DNA from: a bacterium
Lineage (GTDB): Bacteria; Desulfobacterota; Binatia; DP-6
Direction: 5' to 3'
NCBI GenBank assembly: GCA_026129405.1
Contig: JAHCID010000001.1
Span: 1,333,237-1,397,236 of the forward strand
Length of the DNA stretch: 64,000 nucleotides
Position 1 is the first letter of the stretch. Every line of letters starts with the position of its first letter. Below the pieces are notes generated by a model. That model saw only the letters and a list, made by a program, of their open reading frames with translations. It was not told the DNA's origin and did no database searches. The position numbers and the translations under genes are program-made. Positions 40,753 to 50,084 of this stretch are shown one piece after another.

Positions 40753-42927
40753 TCACCGCGGCTCCACGCGCAGGCGGGCCAGCGAGAGGCCGAGGCGGCG
40801 GGGATCGGCGTTGAAGCCCACCGACGCGGGCGAGGTCGGGGTACGGTTGTGGAACGTGAGGCGCACGCGGCCGTCGCCGCGCGCCGGCAGGGGGATCGTC
40901 TCCCAGCGCGGGGCGTCGGTCGGCGTGAAGCGCCATCGCGCCGCGGGCCGGCCGTCGAGCTCCACGTCGACGCGCTGCTCCTGCAGCGGGCCGAACAGGA
41001 ACGCGCCGACGAGCAGGTGGACGACCGGCTGGCTGGCCTCGGCGAAGCCGTCGCCCAGCTCGAAGGCGAGCTCGGCCCGCGGCCCTTCGGTCCAGCGGCT
41101 CGCCGCCCCGGGGGGGCTCCATCCGCGCCCGAGCGTGTAGCGGTCGCCCGTGCCCCCCGCGCCGAACTCGATGGTCGTGCCGGCATCGATCGCCCACCAG
41201 CCCCGGAACGGATCGGCCGTCCACGCGCGCGACGGCAGGTCGTAGCGACACACGCCGGCGAGCGCGTCGTGCTCGCGTAGCCAGGTGCCGGCCGCGGCGA
41301 GGACCGTTGCGGCGGGGCGGATGGCGAGGCGCGGGTCGCGGTAGAGCTCCCAGCCGTCCGGGGTGAAGCCGGTATAGCCGTTCACCGTCGGCATCCCGAG
41401 CCGGTGGGCGAGCGTCATCGCGAACGTGTTCGGCGTGTCGACGACGCCGACCTCGTCGGTCAGCACGAAGGCGCGGCACTGTGCCGGCGGGGCGGGCACC
41501 GCCGCGAGCTCCGCGCGCTCCCGGGCGAGGTCGAGCACCCCCCAGTCGTCGCGGCTCAGCTGCTCGACCAGCAGCGTCGCGGCGAGGCCCACGGCCAGGA
41601 CGTGTGCCGCGCGCGACGGCGCCCGCGCCAGCGTCGCCAGCACGACGGCGACGAGGCAGGTCGCGACCGCGACGTTGATCAGCTGGAGGCGCCAGACGAG
41701 GCGGACGGCGCGCGCGCCGGGCACGAGGTCCCAGACGAGCCGCCACGGCGTGAACGGGCCGATGCGCAGCGGCAGGCAGAGGAGGACGACGAGCGTCGCG
41801 AGGAGGGCGAGCGTCGTCGCGCGGTCGCGCCCGCGCCGCAGCGTCGCGGCGGCGGCCAGCGCCGTGACGAGGACCAGCGGCGTGATCGTCCGGAACGCGT
41901 TCGGATCGTGGAGGCGCGCGCCGGGGTAGCCGGGAAGGCGCTCCAGGAGCGCGCCCCAGAGCAGGTTGCCGGCACCCGGGTTGACGAGATCGGGCAGCGT
42001 GCCGAGGGATCCGAAGGCGTCGGCGAAGGTGCGCGTGCGGCCTTCGGCGACGGCCGGAAGGTAGATCAGCACGAACGGGACGAGCCCCAGCACGAAGCCG
42101 GCGAGCGCGCCCCCGAGGAACGGCCACGGCACGCGCCCGACGCCGGCGCGGGAGACCCGCGGCCACGCGCCGCCGGCTGCGACGCGGGCGAGGACGAACA
42201 CCGCACCCGCGATCGTCGCCAGCCAGGCGACGTAGTACGCGGTCGCGAAGAGGAGCGCGAAGAGCGCCGCGCACATCGCCGCCCCGGCCGCCCCGCGCGC
42301 CGGGGCGACGCGCGCCGTCGCGAGCGCCCAGGCGACGCCGAGCACGAGCCACGGCAGGTAGTAGACGGCGAACAGGTGCGCCTGCGGCGTGGTGGCGTGG
42401 TAGGCGCCGGCGAAGGTGAAGAGCCACGCGGCGACGATCGCCACCCAGCGCGGCGTTCCGAGCAGCCGCCGGCAGACGAGCGCGAAGCCGCCGAAGCCGA
42501 GCAGGCTCTGGACGAGCCAGGTCGTCTGGTAGGCGACGAACGGGTCCAGGCCGAGCCCGCGCAGCGGCGCGTAGACGACGGTGTCGAGCAGCCCGGCGTC
42601 GGTGTACCCGAGCAGGCCGGTCGCGGGATGCAGCATCGGCAGGTGGTCCCAGCGCTCGCGCCCCGCGAGCACGCGCAGCCAATGCTCGTGCAGGAACACC
42701 TGGAGGCGCCCGTCGCCGGGGGCGAGCGCGAGGCGCGCGAAGCCGCTCGCGACGACGTCCCAGCGGAACGCGATCGCGCCCACCGCCCAGGCGCCGAGCG
42801 CGACGATGCTGCCCCATCCGAGGCGGCGGGAGCGCGGCGCGGGCTGCGGATGGGCGCGAATCGCTCCCCGTAGCGACGCCCGCGCGCACCGGTCAAGGCG
42901 ACGGCGTGCTCGCCAAACCCCCCGCAT
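40753..42927 (-). CDS. Large polytopic membrane protein, YfhO/GT-C-like
   Basis: Integral membrane protein of 724 aa. About ten to eleven hydrophobic helices in residues 40-470 (IVALGAWAVGAIAFRWD, LFAVYYLPWLVLGVAWAL and so on) are followed by a soluble C-terminal region of about 240 residues, probably periplasmic. The first loop (HEHWLRVLAGRERWDHLPM) and the general layout resemble YfhO-type or GT-C glycosyltransferases, which use lipid-linked sugars. No catalytic motif can be assigned firmly. The ATG at 42927 is used; it is divergent from the hydantoinase A gene with 39 nt between starts. GT-C assignment is tentative. Confidence 0.75.
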   Translation of the reverse strand: MRGVWRARRRLDRCARASLRGAIRAHPQPAPRSRRLGWGSIVALGAWAVGAIAFRWDVVASGFARLALAPGDGRLQVFLHEHWLRVLAGRERWDHLPMLHPATGLLGYTDAGLLDTVVYAPLRGLGLDPFVAYQTTWLVQSLLGFGGFALVCRRLLGTPRWVAIVAAWLFTFAGAYHATTPQAHLFAVYYLPWLVLGVAWALATARVAPARGAAGAAMCAALFALLFATAYYVAWLATIAGAVFVLARVAAGGAWPRVSRAGVGRVPWPFLGGALAGFVLGLVPFVLIYLPAVAEGRTRTFADAFGSLGTLPDLVNPGAGNLLWGALLERLPGYPGARLHDPNAFRTITPLVLVTALAAAATLRRGRDRATTLALLATLVVLLCLPLRIGPFTPWRLVWDLVPGARAVRLVWRLQLINVAVATCLVAVVLATLARAPSRAAHVLAVGLAATLLVEQLSRDDWGVLDLARERAELAAVPAPPAQCRAFVLTDEVGVVDTPNTFAMTLAHRLGMPTVNGYTGFTPDGWELYRDPRLAIRPAATVLAAAGTWLREHDALAGVCRYDLPSRAWTADPFRGWWAIDAGTTIEFGAGGTGDRYTLGRGWSPPGAASRWTEGPRAELAFELGDGFAEASQPVVHLLVGAFLFGPLQEQRVDVELDGRPAARWRFTPTDAPRWETIPLPARGDGRVRLTFHNRTPTSPASVGFNADPRRLGLSLARLRVEPR

Positions 42928-42966
42928 GTCTTGTCGCGCGGCGTCCCACCGGTGTAGCCACCCGAC

Positions 42967-45075
42967 GTGGCGACCCGTCCGGCGACCCGTTCCGCGGCCC
43001 GTTCCCCGGTGCATCCGACCTGGCGCGTCGGCGTCGACGTCGGCGGCACCTTCACCGACCTCGTCCTCGTGCACGACGGCGGCATCACGCTCGACAAGCA
43101 CCCGACCACGCCCCGCGACCAGTCCGAGGGCGTGCTGGGCGGCCTGCGCCAGCTGGCGGCGCGGCACGAGCTCGATCTGGCCGGGCTGCTCGCGCGCACC
43201 GCGATGATCGTCCACGGCACCACCACCGCCGACAACACCATGATCGAGATGTCGGGCGCGGTGACCGGGCTCGTCACCAGCGACGGCCATCGCGACGAGA
43301 TCGAGATCCGCCGCGGCTACAAGGAGGACATCTGGGACCCGGCGCTGCCGCCGCCGAAGCCGATCTGCCCGCGCCGCCAGCGCTACGGCGTGCCCGAGCG
43401 GCTCGACTACGAGGGCAACGTCGTGGTGCCGCTCGACGAGGAGGCGGTGCGCCGCGCGCTGCGCCGCATGACGAAGCAGGGCGTCGAGTCGCTGGCCGTC
43501 TGCCTGCTGTTCGCGTTCGTCAACCCGGCGCACGAGCGCCGCGTGCGCGAGCTCGCCGCCGAGGAGCTGCCCGGGGTCATGGTGTCGCTGTCGCACGAGG
43601 TGATGCCGTCGGCGCCCGAGTTCGAGCGCACCAGCACGACGCTGGTGAACGCCTACGTCGGGCCGAAGATCGAGCGCTACCTCTCGCGGCTCGACGCGCG
43701 CCTGCGCGAGGCAGGGTTCGCGGGCGAGCTCCTCATCATGCAGTCGAACGGCGGCGTCATGCCGGGCGGCTACGTCGCGCAGCGCGCGGTGGCGGTGATG
43801 GGCTCGGGGCCGGCGGGCGGCGTCATGGGCGCGGTGCACGTCGCGGGCGCGTCTAGGATCCGCGACTTCGTCTCGGTCGACATGGGCGGCACCAGCTACG
43901 ACGTCTGCCTGGTGCGCGACGGCGCGCCCGAGGTGAAGACGGGCTGGAACTGGCATCATCGCTACCTCGTCGGCCTGCCGATGGTGGAGGTCGAGACCGT
44001 CGGCGCGGGCGGCGGCTCGATCGCGCGCGTCGAGGCCGGCGCGCTGAAGGTCGGGCCGCGCAGCGCGGGCGCCGAGCCGGGGCCCGTCTGCTACGGCCGC
44101 GGCGGCACCGAGCCCACGGTCACCGACGCCAACGTCGTCCTCGGGCTGCTCAATCCCGACCGCTTCTGCGGCGGCAGCATGCGGCTCGACGCCGAGGGTG
44201 CGACGGCGGCGATCCGCGAGAAGCTGGCGAAGCCGCTCGGGCTGTCCGTCGTCGAGGCGGCGGAGGGCGTCTTTCGCATCGTCAACGCCAACATGGCGAA
44301 CGCGGTCCGCAAGGCGTCGGCGCGGCGCGGCGTCGACCCGCGCGGGCTGACGCTGGTGGTGTACGGCGGCAACGGCCCCGTGCACGCCGGCATGCAGGCG
44401 GCGGAGCTCGGCATCGCGCGCATCTTCGTGCCGAAGCTGTCGCCGGCGTTCTCGGCGCTCGGGCTGCTGCTCACCGACCACGTCGTCGACGAGCTGCGCT
44501 CCTACGTGACGCCCACGTCGCGCGTCGACCTCGCGCGCGTGAACCGGCTCTACGCCGAGATGGAGGCGGCGGCGCAGGCGGCGCTGGCGGGCGGCGGCGC
44601 GGGCCGCCGGCGCAAGGTGCGCTCCGAGCGTCTGGTCGCCCTCTGCTACCCCGGCCAGACGTTCGACATGCCGGTGCCGCTGGCCGGCAAGGGCGAGGTG
44701 ACGGCGCGCACCATCGCGCGGACCGTCGAGCGCTTCCACGCCATGCACGAGGCGCTGCACACGTACGCCAGCCGCGACCAGGAGCCGATCCTGCGCGGCC
44801 TGCGCGTCACCGCGCAGGCGCTCGACGAGAAGCCGGCCCTGCCGCGCCTCGGCCGCCGCACCAAGGCGAGCCCGCGGCTCGGCGCGCGCAAGGCGTTCCT
44901 CGCCGGGCGCTGGGTGGCGACGCCGGTCTGGTCGGGGCCGACGCTGGCGCCGGGCCAGACGATCCCCGGGCCGGCGATCGTCGAGGAGCCGTTCACGACC
45001 ATCGTCGTCTATCCGGGCCAGCGCGCCAGCGTCGACGCGCACGGCAACTACACGATCACCACCGGCCGCGGCTGA
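42967..45075 (+). CDS. Hydantoinase A/oxoprolinase/acetone carboxylase beta-type subunit
   Basis: ATP-binding subunit of 702 aa. RVGVDVGGTFTDLVLVHDG is the N-terminal phosphate-binding loop. IVHGTTTADNTMIE, QSNGGVMPGG, VDMGGTSYDVCLVRDG, GAGGGSIARVEAGALKVGPR and YGGNGPVHAG are family hallmarks. It phosphorylates or activates a cyclic amide, or a carboxylation substrate, together with a B subunit, here most likely the protein encoded at 32330. GTG start at 42967. It is followed by a convergent helicase gene, not by its partner. Confidence 0.92.
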   Translation: MATRPATRSAARSPVHPTWRVGVDVGGTFTDLVLVHDGGITLDKHPTTPRDQSEGVLGGLRQLAARHELDLAGLLARTAMIVHGTTTADNTMIEMSGAVTGLVTSDGHRDEIEIRRGYKEDIWDPALPPPKPICPRRQRYGVPERLDYEGNVVVPLDEEAVRRALRRMTKQGVESLAVCLLFAFVNPAHERRVRELAAEELPGVMVSLSHEVMPSAPEFERTSTTLVNAYVGPKIERYLSRLDARLREAGFAGELLIMQSNGGVMPGGYVAQRAVAVMGSGPAGGVMGAVHVAGASRIRDFVSVDMGGTSYDVCLVRDGAPEVKTGWNWHHRYLVGLPMVEVETVGAGGGSIARVEAGALKVGPRSAGAEPGPVCYGRGGTEPTVTDANVVLGLLNPDRFCGGSMRLDAEGATAAIREKLAKPLGLSVVEAAEGVFRIVNANMANAVRKASARRGVDPRGLTLVVYGGNGPVHAGMQAAELGIARIFVPKLSPAFSALGLLLTDHVVDELRSYVTPTSRVDLARVNRLYAEMEAAAQAALAGGGAGRRRKVRSERLVALCYPGQTFDMPVPLAGKGEVTARTIARTVERFHAMHEALHTYASRDQEPILRGLRVTAQALDEKPALPRLGRRTKASPRLGARKAFLAGRWVATPVWSGPTLAPGQTIPGPAIVEEPFTTIVVYPGQRASVDAHGNYTITTGRG

Positions 45076-45092
45076 GCCGTCGGACCCTGCCG

Positions 45093-47639
45093 TCACGTGC
45101 CGCGACGCTTGGCGCGCGCCGTCGGCGGCGCGGCGAGCGGGTCGTCGGGCCAGGGATGGCGCGGGTAGCGGCCGCGCAGCTCGCGGCGCACGTCGAAGTA
45201 GCCGTTGCGCCAGAAGCTCGCGAGGTCGTCGGTCACCTGCACCGGGCGGTGCGCGGGCGAGAGCAGCTCGAAGACCAGCGGCACGCGGCCGCCGCCGAGG
45301 CGCGGCGTCGCGGTGAGGCCGAAGCACTCCTGGATGCGCGCGGCAACGTGCGGCGGACGCCCCGTCTCGTAGATGATCGGCGCGGCGCGCTCGGTCGGCA
45401 GCGTCCAGTGCGACGGCGCCTCGCGCTCGAGGGCGCGGCGCTGCGGCGCCGACAGGAGGCCGCGGAGCATGCCGCCGAGGTCGGCGGCGGCGACCGCGGC
45501 GGCGCGCGTCTGCCCGGCGGCGGCGGCGCGCGCCGCCTCGGCGAAGAGCGCGAGCGGATCGGCCGGCAAGGCCAGCTCGGGCATGGCCTCGGCGAGGAAG
45601 CGCAGGCGCGCGAGCAGCGCCTCGTGCGGCGCGGCGAGGGTCGCGAGGCGCCCGGCGTCGCGGGTGAGGGCGTCGCCGAGGAGGACCCCGGCGGCGCGCG
45701 GGTCGACGTCGCCGCGCACGCGCTCGGCGAGGACGAGGTCCTGATAGCGCGTCACGTGGCGGGCGACGACGGCGCCGCGCGCCGCATCGAAGGTCAGCTC
45801 CTCGCCGCGTGTGACCGCACCGGGGAAGGCGGTCTCGAGCCAGGCGCGCTCGACGGCGCTGGCCATGCGCACGCGCGCGTCGGCGCCGCGCCCGCCCTCG
45901 AGGTCGACGGCGACGAACAGCTCCGCCTCGCGCACGACGCTGGCGGCGTCGAGCACCGCGCCGACGCCGCCGACCAGCACGGCGCGATCGGAGCCAGGCG
46001 CGCGGCGGCGGGCGACGCGATCGGGAAAGCCGGCCAGCACGCAGCAGAGGAGGCGCGCGGGATCGTCGTCGCGATCGGGTGCCGCACCGCGCACGAGCTG
46101 GCGGCGCGCGCGCTCGACGGCATGCACGGCGCGCGGATCGAGCCCGAGCGCACGGCAGGCGTCGGCACCGAGGCCGCGGCGCGCGGCGTCCTCGAACAGC
46201 TCGAGACGCAGCAGCAGGTCGGACGGGCCGGGCGGGAAGTCGGCGGTGCCCGCGCCGAAGGTGCGCTGCGCCGCGACGATGTCGCGCTCGCCGGCGAGCG
46301 CGGCGAGGAGGGCGCCCGAGCGCGCGCAGCCGGCGTCGGCGGCGGCGAGCTGCATGCGCGCCAGCCGCGGCGCCGCGGGCAGCGCCAGCAGCCGGCGGCC
46401 GACGTCGGTGAGGTCGCCGCTCGCGGGGTCGACCGCACCGAGCGTCACCAGCAGCCGCTCGGCGTGCGCCAGCGACGCCTCCGGGGGCGGATCGAGCCAG
46501 CCCAGCGTGCGCGCGTCGCGCAGCCCCCAGGCGCGCAGCTCGAGCAGCGGCCGCGCCAGGTCGAGACGGCGGATCTCCGGCGGATCATGGGCGCGCCGTC
46601 CCGCGTGCTCCGCCTCGCTCCACAGCTGCACGCAGCGGCCCGGCGCCGTGCGGCCGGCGCGGCCGGCGCGCTGGATCGCCGACGCCTGGCTGATCGGCGC
46701 CAGCACGAGCCGGTCGAGCCCGTGACGCGCGTCGAAGCGGACGCTGCGCGCGAGCCCGGAGTCGACGACGCTGGTGACGCCGTCGACCGTCAGCGCCGTC
46801 TCGGCGACGTTGGTGGCGAGCACGACGCGGCGGCGCGGCCCGCGGCGCAGCGCGCGCTGCTGCTCGTCGAGCGGCTGGTCGCCGTGCAGCGTGACGACGT
46901 CGATGCCGCGCGCCCGGCAGAGCGGCGCGAGCGCCTCGGCGGTGCGGCGGATCTCGGCGGCGCCGGGGAGGAAGACGAGGACGTCGCCGCCGTCGTCGTC
47001 GGGCGCGCCGACGAGGCCGCCGAGCGCCGTCGCGACGTGGTCGTGCAGGCGCCGGCCGGGCGGCGGCGGCAGCCAGGTCTGCGCCACCGGCCAGGTGCGG
47101 CCCTCGGCGACCAGCACCGGCGCGTCGCCGAGGTGGCGCGAGAGCGCGTCGGCGGCGAGCGTCGCCGACATGACGACGAGGCGCAGGTCGGGGCGCACGG
47201 TCGCGCGCAGCTCGCGCACGACGGCGAGCGCGAGGTCGCCCTGGAGGTGGCGCTCGTGGAACTCGTCGAGCACCACCACGCCGACCTCCTCGAGGAACGG
47301 ATCGCGCGCCAGGTCACGCGAGAACACGCCCTCGGTGAGGAACCAGAGCCGCGTCGCCGCGCTGCCGCGCGACTCGAAGCGGACGCGGTAGCCGACCTCG
47401 CCGCCGACCGTGCCGCCGCGCTCCGCGGCCACGAAGCCGGCCGCGGCCCGCGCCGCGATGCGACGCGGCTCGAGCACGACGACACGCTTGCCGCCCGCGA
47501 GGCCGGCGTCGAGCAGCGCGCCCGGCACGCGCGTGGTCTTGCCGGCGCCCGGCGCGGCCCGCAGGACCAGGCAGCCCACATGCCGGGCGGCGTCCACGAT
47601 CGCCGGCAGGAGGGGGTCGATCGACCGCTCGGCCGTCAT
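45093..47639 (-). CDS. hrpB: ATP-dependent helicase HrpB
   Basis: DEAH-box helicase of 848 aa, a normal HrpB length. Walker A is RAAPGAGKTTRVPGALLDAG, motif II is VVLDEFHERHLQGDLAL, motif III VVMSATLAADALS, motif V region ATNVAETALTVDGV, and motif VI QRAGRAGRTAPG. The C-terminal HrpB-specific region ends in PVQVTDDLASFWRNGYFDVR and RGRYPRHPWPDDP, both diagnostic. HrpB is a non-essential RNA/DNA helicase of uncertain role. ATG at 47639; a divergent hydrolase gene starts 53 nt away. Confidence 0.94.
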   Translation of the reverse strand: MTAERSIDPLLPAIVDAARHVGCLVLRAAPGAGKTTRVPGALLDAGLAGGKRVVVLEPRRIAARAAAGFVAAERGGTVGGEVGYRVRFESRGSAATRLWFLTEGVFSRDLARDPFLEEVGVVVLDEFHERHLQGDLALAVVRELRATVRPDLRLVVMSATLAADALSRHLGDAPVLVAEGRTWPVAQTWLPPPPGRRLHDHVATALGGLVGAPDDDGGDVLVFLPGAAEIRRTAEALAPLCRARGIDVVTLHGDQPLDEQQRALRRGPRRRVVLATNVAETALTVDGVTSVVDSGLARSVRFDARHGLDRLVLAPISQASAIQRAGRAGRTAPGRCVQLWSEAEHAGRRAHDPPEIRRLDLARPLLELRAWGLRDARTLGWLDPPPEASLAHAERLLVTLGAVDPASGDLTDVGRRLLALPAAPRLARMQLAAADAGCARSGALLAALAGERDIVAAQRTFGAGTADFPPGPSDLLLRLELFEDAARRGLGADACRALGLDPRAVHAVERARRQLVRGAAPDRDDDPARLLCCVLAGFPDRVARRRAPGSDRAVLVGGVGAVLDAASVVREAELFVAVDLEGGRGADARVRMASAVERAWLETAFPGAVTRGEELTFDAARGAVVARHVTRYQDLVLAERVRGDVDPRAAGVLLGDALTRDAGRLATLAAPHEALLARLRFLAEAMPELALPADPLALFAEAARAAAAGQTRAAAVAAADLGGMLRGLLSAPQRRALEREAPSHWTLPTERAAPIIYETGRPPHVAARIQECFGLTATPRLGGGRVPLVFELLSPAHRPVQVTDDLASFWRNGYFDVRRELRGRYPRHPWPDDPLAAPPTARAKRRGT

Positions 47640-47692
47640 GCCGGCCGCAGCGCCTTGCCGCGGCTCCGCGGGCTCCGATAGGAGCCGGAGCC

Positions 47693-48973
47693 ATGCCGTC
47701 CGACCCGCACCCGATGGTGACGACCGACCCGGGCACCGCCAAGCCCGACTTCTTCGGCCCTGCGGCCCCGATCACCGACGACGTCTTCATCCATCCCGCG
47801 TTCATCAACACGTACGCGCTGCGGACGCCGGACGGCCTCGTGCTGATCGACCCCGGCTTCGGCCACAACAGCGACCGCCTGCAGCGCAAGCTGCGCGCCT
47901 GGAGCGCCGCGCCGCTGCACACGGCGGTCTATACCCACGGCCACGCCGACCACGCCTTCGGGCTGCGCGCCTTCCTGCAGGCGGGCGAGCGTCCCGAGAT
48001 CGTGGCGCAGGAGAACTGCGTCGCCCGCTTCCATCGCTACCGGCTCATGCACGGGCAGAACGCGCGCATCAACCAGCGGCAGTTCAGCCTCCCCGGGCCG
48101 ATGTTCCCGCAGGAGTTCGACTGGCCGACGCTGCTGGTGCGCGACCGCATGGGCCAGCGCCTCGGCGACCTCGACGTGACCTATCACGCCGCCCGCGGCG
48201 AGACCGACGACCATCTGTGGGTGTGGGTCGAGCAGGGCCGCTATCTCTTCACCGGCGACCTGGTCATCTGGCAGGCGCCGAACTGCGGCAATCCGCAGAA
48301 GGTGCAGCGCTACCCCGAGGAGTGGGCCGACGCGCTCGAGGCGATGGCCGGCCTCGAGGCCGAGTGGCTGTTCCCCGGCCACGGCCTCGTCGTGCACGGC
48401 CGCGCCGCCGTCCGCCAGCTGCTGACCGAGACGGCGCGCTACCTCCGCGTCATCGTCGACCAGGTGCGCGAGCGCCTGAACCTCGGCGAGACGGCCGACG
48501 AGATCGTCCACGCCGTCGAGCCCGACCCGGAGCTGGCGACGCGCCCGTTCCTGCGCGCGACCTACGACCACCCGAAGTTCATCGTGCGCAACCTGCTGCG
48601 GCTGTGGGGCGGGTGGTGGAACGGCGTCGCGTCCGACCTGCTGCCGGCGCCGCTGGCGGCGCAGGCGGGCGTCATCGCGGAGCTGGCGGGCGGCACGGGT
48701 GCGATCGTCGCGCGCGGCCGGGCGTTCCTCGCGGCGGGCGACGCGACCATGGCCGCGCACTGCGCCGAGTGGGCGACGCAGGCGTCGCCGTCGGATGCCG
48801 AGGCACAGGCGCTGAAGCGCGACGTCTACCGCAAGCTCACCGACGACGCCGAGGCGCTGATGGCGCGCGGCATCTACCGCGCCGCGATGCAGGACGCGCA
48901 GCGGGCGCTGGGCGAGGAGCCGGCGATGGAGCTCGACGGCGGGATGAGCGTGCTCGGCGGCCGGCGGCACTGA
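47693..48973 (+). CDS. Metallo-beta-lactamase fold hydrolase with alkyl-sulfatase-like tail
   Basis: Zn-dependent hydrolase of 426 aa. The metal motif YTHGHADHAFG (HxHxDH, about 82-92), VTYHAARGETDDHLWVW, LFTGDLVIW and LFPGHGLVVHG provide the two-metal site. The C-terminal 170 residues are helical (dimerisation and alkyl-sulfatase-type region). Similar proteins hydrolyse alkyl sulfates or thioesters; the substrate is open. No signal peptide. ATG at 47693 with GATAGGAGC upstream. Probably a single-gene transcript. Confidence 0.86.
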   Translation: MPSDPHPMVTTDPGTAKPDFFGPAAPITDDVFIHPAFINTYALRTPDGLVLIDPGFGHNSDRLQRKLRAWSAAPLHTAVYTHGHADHAFGLRAFLQAGERPEIVAQENCVARFHRYRLMHGQNARINQRQFSLPGPMFPQEFDWPTLLVRDRMGQRLGDLDVTYHAARGETDDHLWVWVEQGRYLFTGDLVIWQAPNCGNPQKVQRYPEEWADALEAMAGLEAEWLFPGHGLVVHGRAAVRQLLTETARYLRVIVDQVRERLNLGETADEIVHAVEPDPELATRPFLRATYDHPKFIVRNLLRLWGGWWNGVASDLLPAPLAAQAGVIAELAGGTGAIVARGRAFLAAGDATMAAHCAEWATQASPSDAEAQALKRDVYRKLTDDAEALMARGIYRAAMQDAQRALGEEPAMELDGGMSVLGGRRH

Positions 48974-49031
48974 GCGCGGCTCACCGCCGCCGACGACGGC
49001 GAGTCGGCGCAGCCGGGGTGCGAACCGCGCG

Positions 49032-49445
49032 TCAGTCCGGGCCCTGGAACGCGTCGAGCATCGACAGCACGAAGCACGCGTCGTCGAGTGCGGCCTGCGC
49101 CTCGTCGCGGGTGTATTCGTCGGTCGGGATGAATTCGTCGTCACCGTAGAAGGCGAACTCGCGCTCCTGTCGCAGTCGATACGAGATCTCGGCCGGGCGC
49201 TCGGCGGCCGCAGCGACCGAAGCCGGCAGCCGCTCCCGGTGCTCGAGGACGAGTGGACCGACGTCGTGCCACTTGGGCGGCTCGAGGCCGATGAAGCGCA
49301 GCATTCCCTTCAGCGCCGGCTCCACGAGCTCCTGCGCCTCGCACACGACGTCGGAGTAGGCCTCGTCCTCGAGCAGCACGCGCAGCGCGCGCAGGCGCTT
49401 CCGCGCCTTGTCGAAGCAGCTGTGGGCGAGCGAGAGGCTCGTCAT
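49032..49445 (-). CDS. HEPN domain protein (toxin-type partner)
   Basis: Small helical HEPN protein of 137 aa. SLAHSCFDKARKRLRALRVL, DVVCEAQELVEPALKGMLRF and the end REFAFYGDDEFIP are typical of HEPN proteins paired with minimal nucleotidyltransferases. The classical Rx4-6H RNase motif is not seen, so RNase activity is doubtful. ATG at 49445 overlaps the nucleotidyltransferase stop by 4 nt. Together with 49442-49939 this is a MNT/HEPN module; whether it is a working toxin-antitoxin system is not shown. Confidence 0.82.
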   Translation of the reverse strand: MTSLSLAHSCFDKARKRLRALRVLLEDEAYSDVVCEAQELVEPALKGMLRFIGLEPPKWHDVGPLVLEHRERLPASVAAAAERPAEISYRLRQEREFAFYGDDEFIPTDEYTRDEAQAALDDACFVLSMLDAFQGPD

Positions 49446-49939
49446 ATCCGCACGATGTCGCCGCGGCGAAAATCGGGCTTCAAGTCCCAATACCACTGCG
49501 TGCCGCGCCAGATGCGGCGGGCGCCGGCGCGCGCGAGCCGGGTGCGCAGCGCGGCGAGGGCCGTCGCCAGCAGGCCGTCCCTGTCCACCAGCATCACGGC
49601 ATCTTCGGTGAGGTCGAGCATGAGCGGGGTCGCGATCACGGCCTCGTCCGGCGTGCGGAGCAGGGGCGCGAGACGTGTGTGCACCCCGCGACGAGCCAGA
49701 TCCCGAAGCGCGGCAGCGAGGTGCTGCTCGACGGCGTCGAACGTCCGCAGGCGTGCCCGTCGCGACGGGGGCAGACCGTCGACGACGACGAAGAGGTCGA
49801 GATCCGAGTCCGGCCGCGCCGAGCCGCGCGCCACGGAGCCGAAGACCGCCACCGACGCAAGCCGCGCGCCGTAGGTCTGATCCAGCGCCTCGACCACCCT
49901 GCGGAGAAACGGATGGCCGACGGTGAGCGTCTCCGGCAC
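49442..49939 (-). CDS. Minimal nucleotidyltransferase (MNT-type, HEPN partner)
   Basis: Nucleotidyltransferase-fold protein of 165 aa. VFGSVARGSARPDSDLDLFV (about 33-52) holds the GSxxRG and DxD metal-binding motif. In type VII toxin-antitoxin systems such proteins AMP-ylate and silence the HEPN toxin. This one is longer than typical MntA, with a C-terminal extension ending in WYWDLKPDFRRGD. GTG start at 49939; the stop overlaps the HEPN ATG. The decayed glycosyltransferase lies immediately upstream. Confidence 0.83.
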   Translation of the reverse strand: MPETLTVGHPFLRRVVEALDQTYGARLASVAVFGSVARGSARPDSDLDLFVVVDGLPPSRRARLRTFDAVEQHLAAALRDLARRGVHTRLAPLLRTPDEAVIATPLMLDLTEDAVMLVDRDGLLATALAALRTRLARAGARRIWRGTQWYWDLKPDFRRGDIVRI

Positions 49940-50084
49940 GAGCGATCGATACCACCGCCCCCGGGCGGGTACAGCGAAGGTCTTTGGGGAGCCCGACCGG
50001 CGCGGCCACCGTGGGTGCGCGGTTCAGCGCGGCAGGCGCTCCTGCGCCACATCCCGCAGCAGGGGATGAGCGTGCCGGGTACGG

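Noticed and set aside
41404-42873. Long plus-strand open frame of 489 codons opposite the YfhO-like gene
   Set aside because: Product is low-complexity Arg/Glu/Ala-rich, antisense to a clear membrane protein gene with normal codon use; an artefact of high GC.
42928-45327. Upstream extension of the minus-strand membrane-protein frame across the hydantoinase A gene
   Set aside because: The extension is antisense to a full-length conserved hydantoinase A gene and shows no domain or codon bias of its own.
48989-49008. 6-bp hairpin GCCGAC/GTCGGC between two convergent genes
   Set aside because: Long loop, short stem and no T-tract; indistinguishable from chance in GC-rich DNA.
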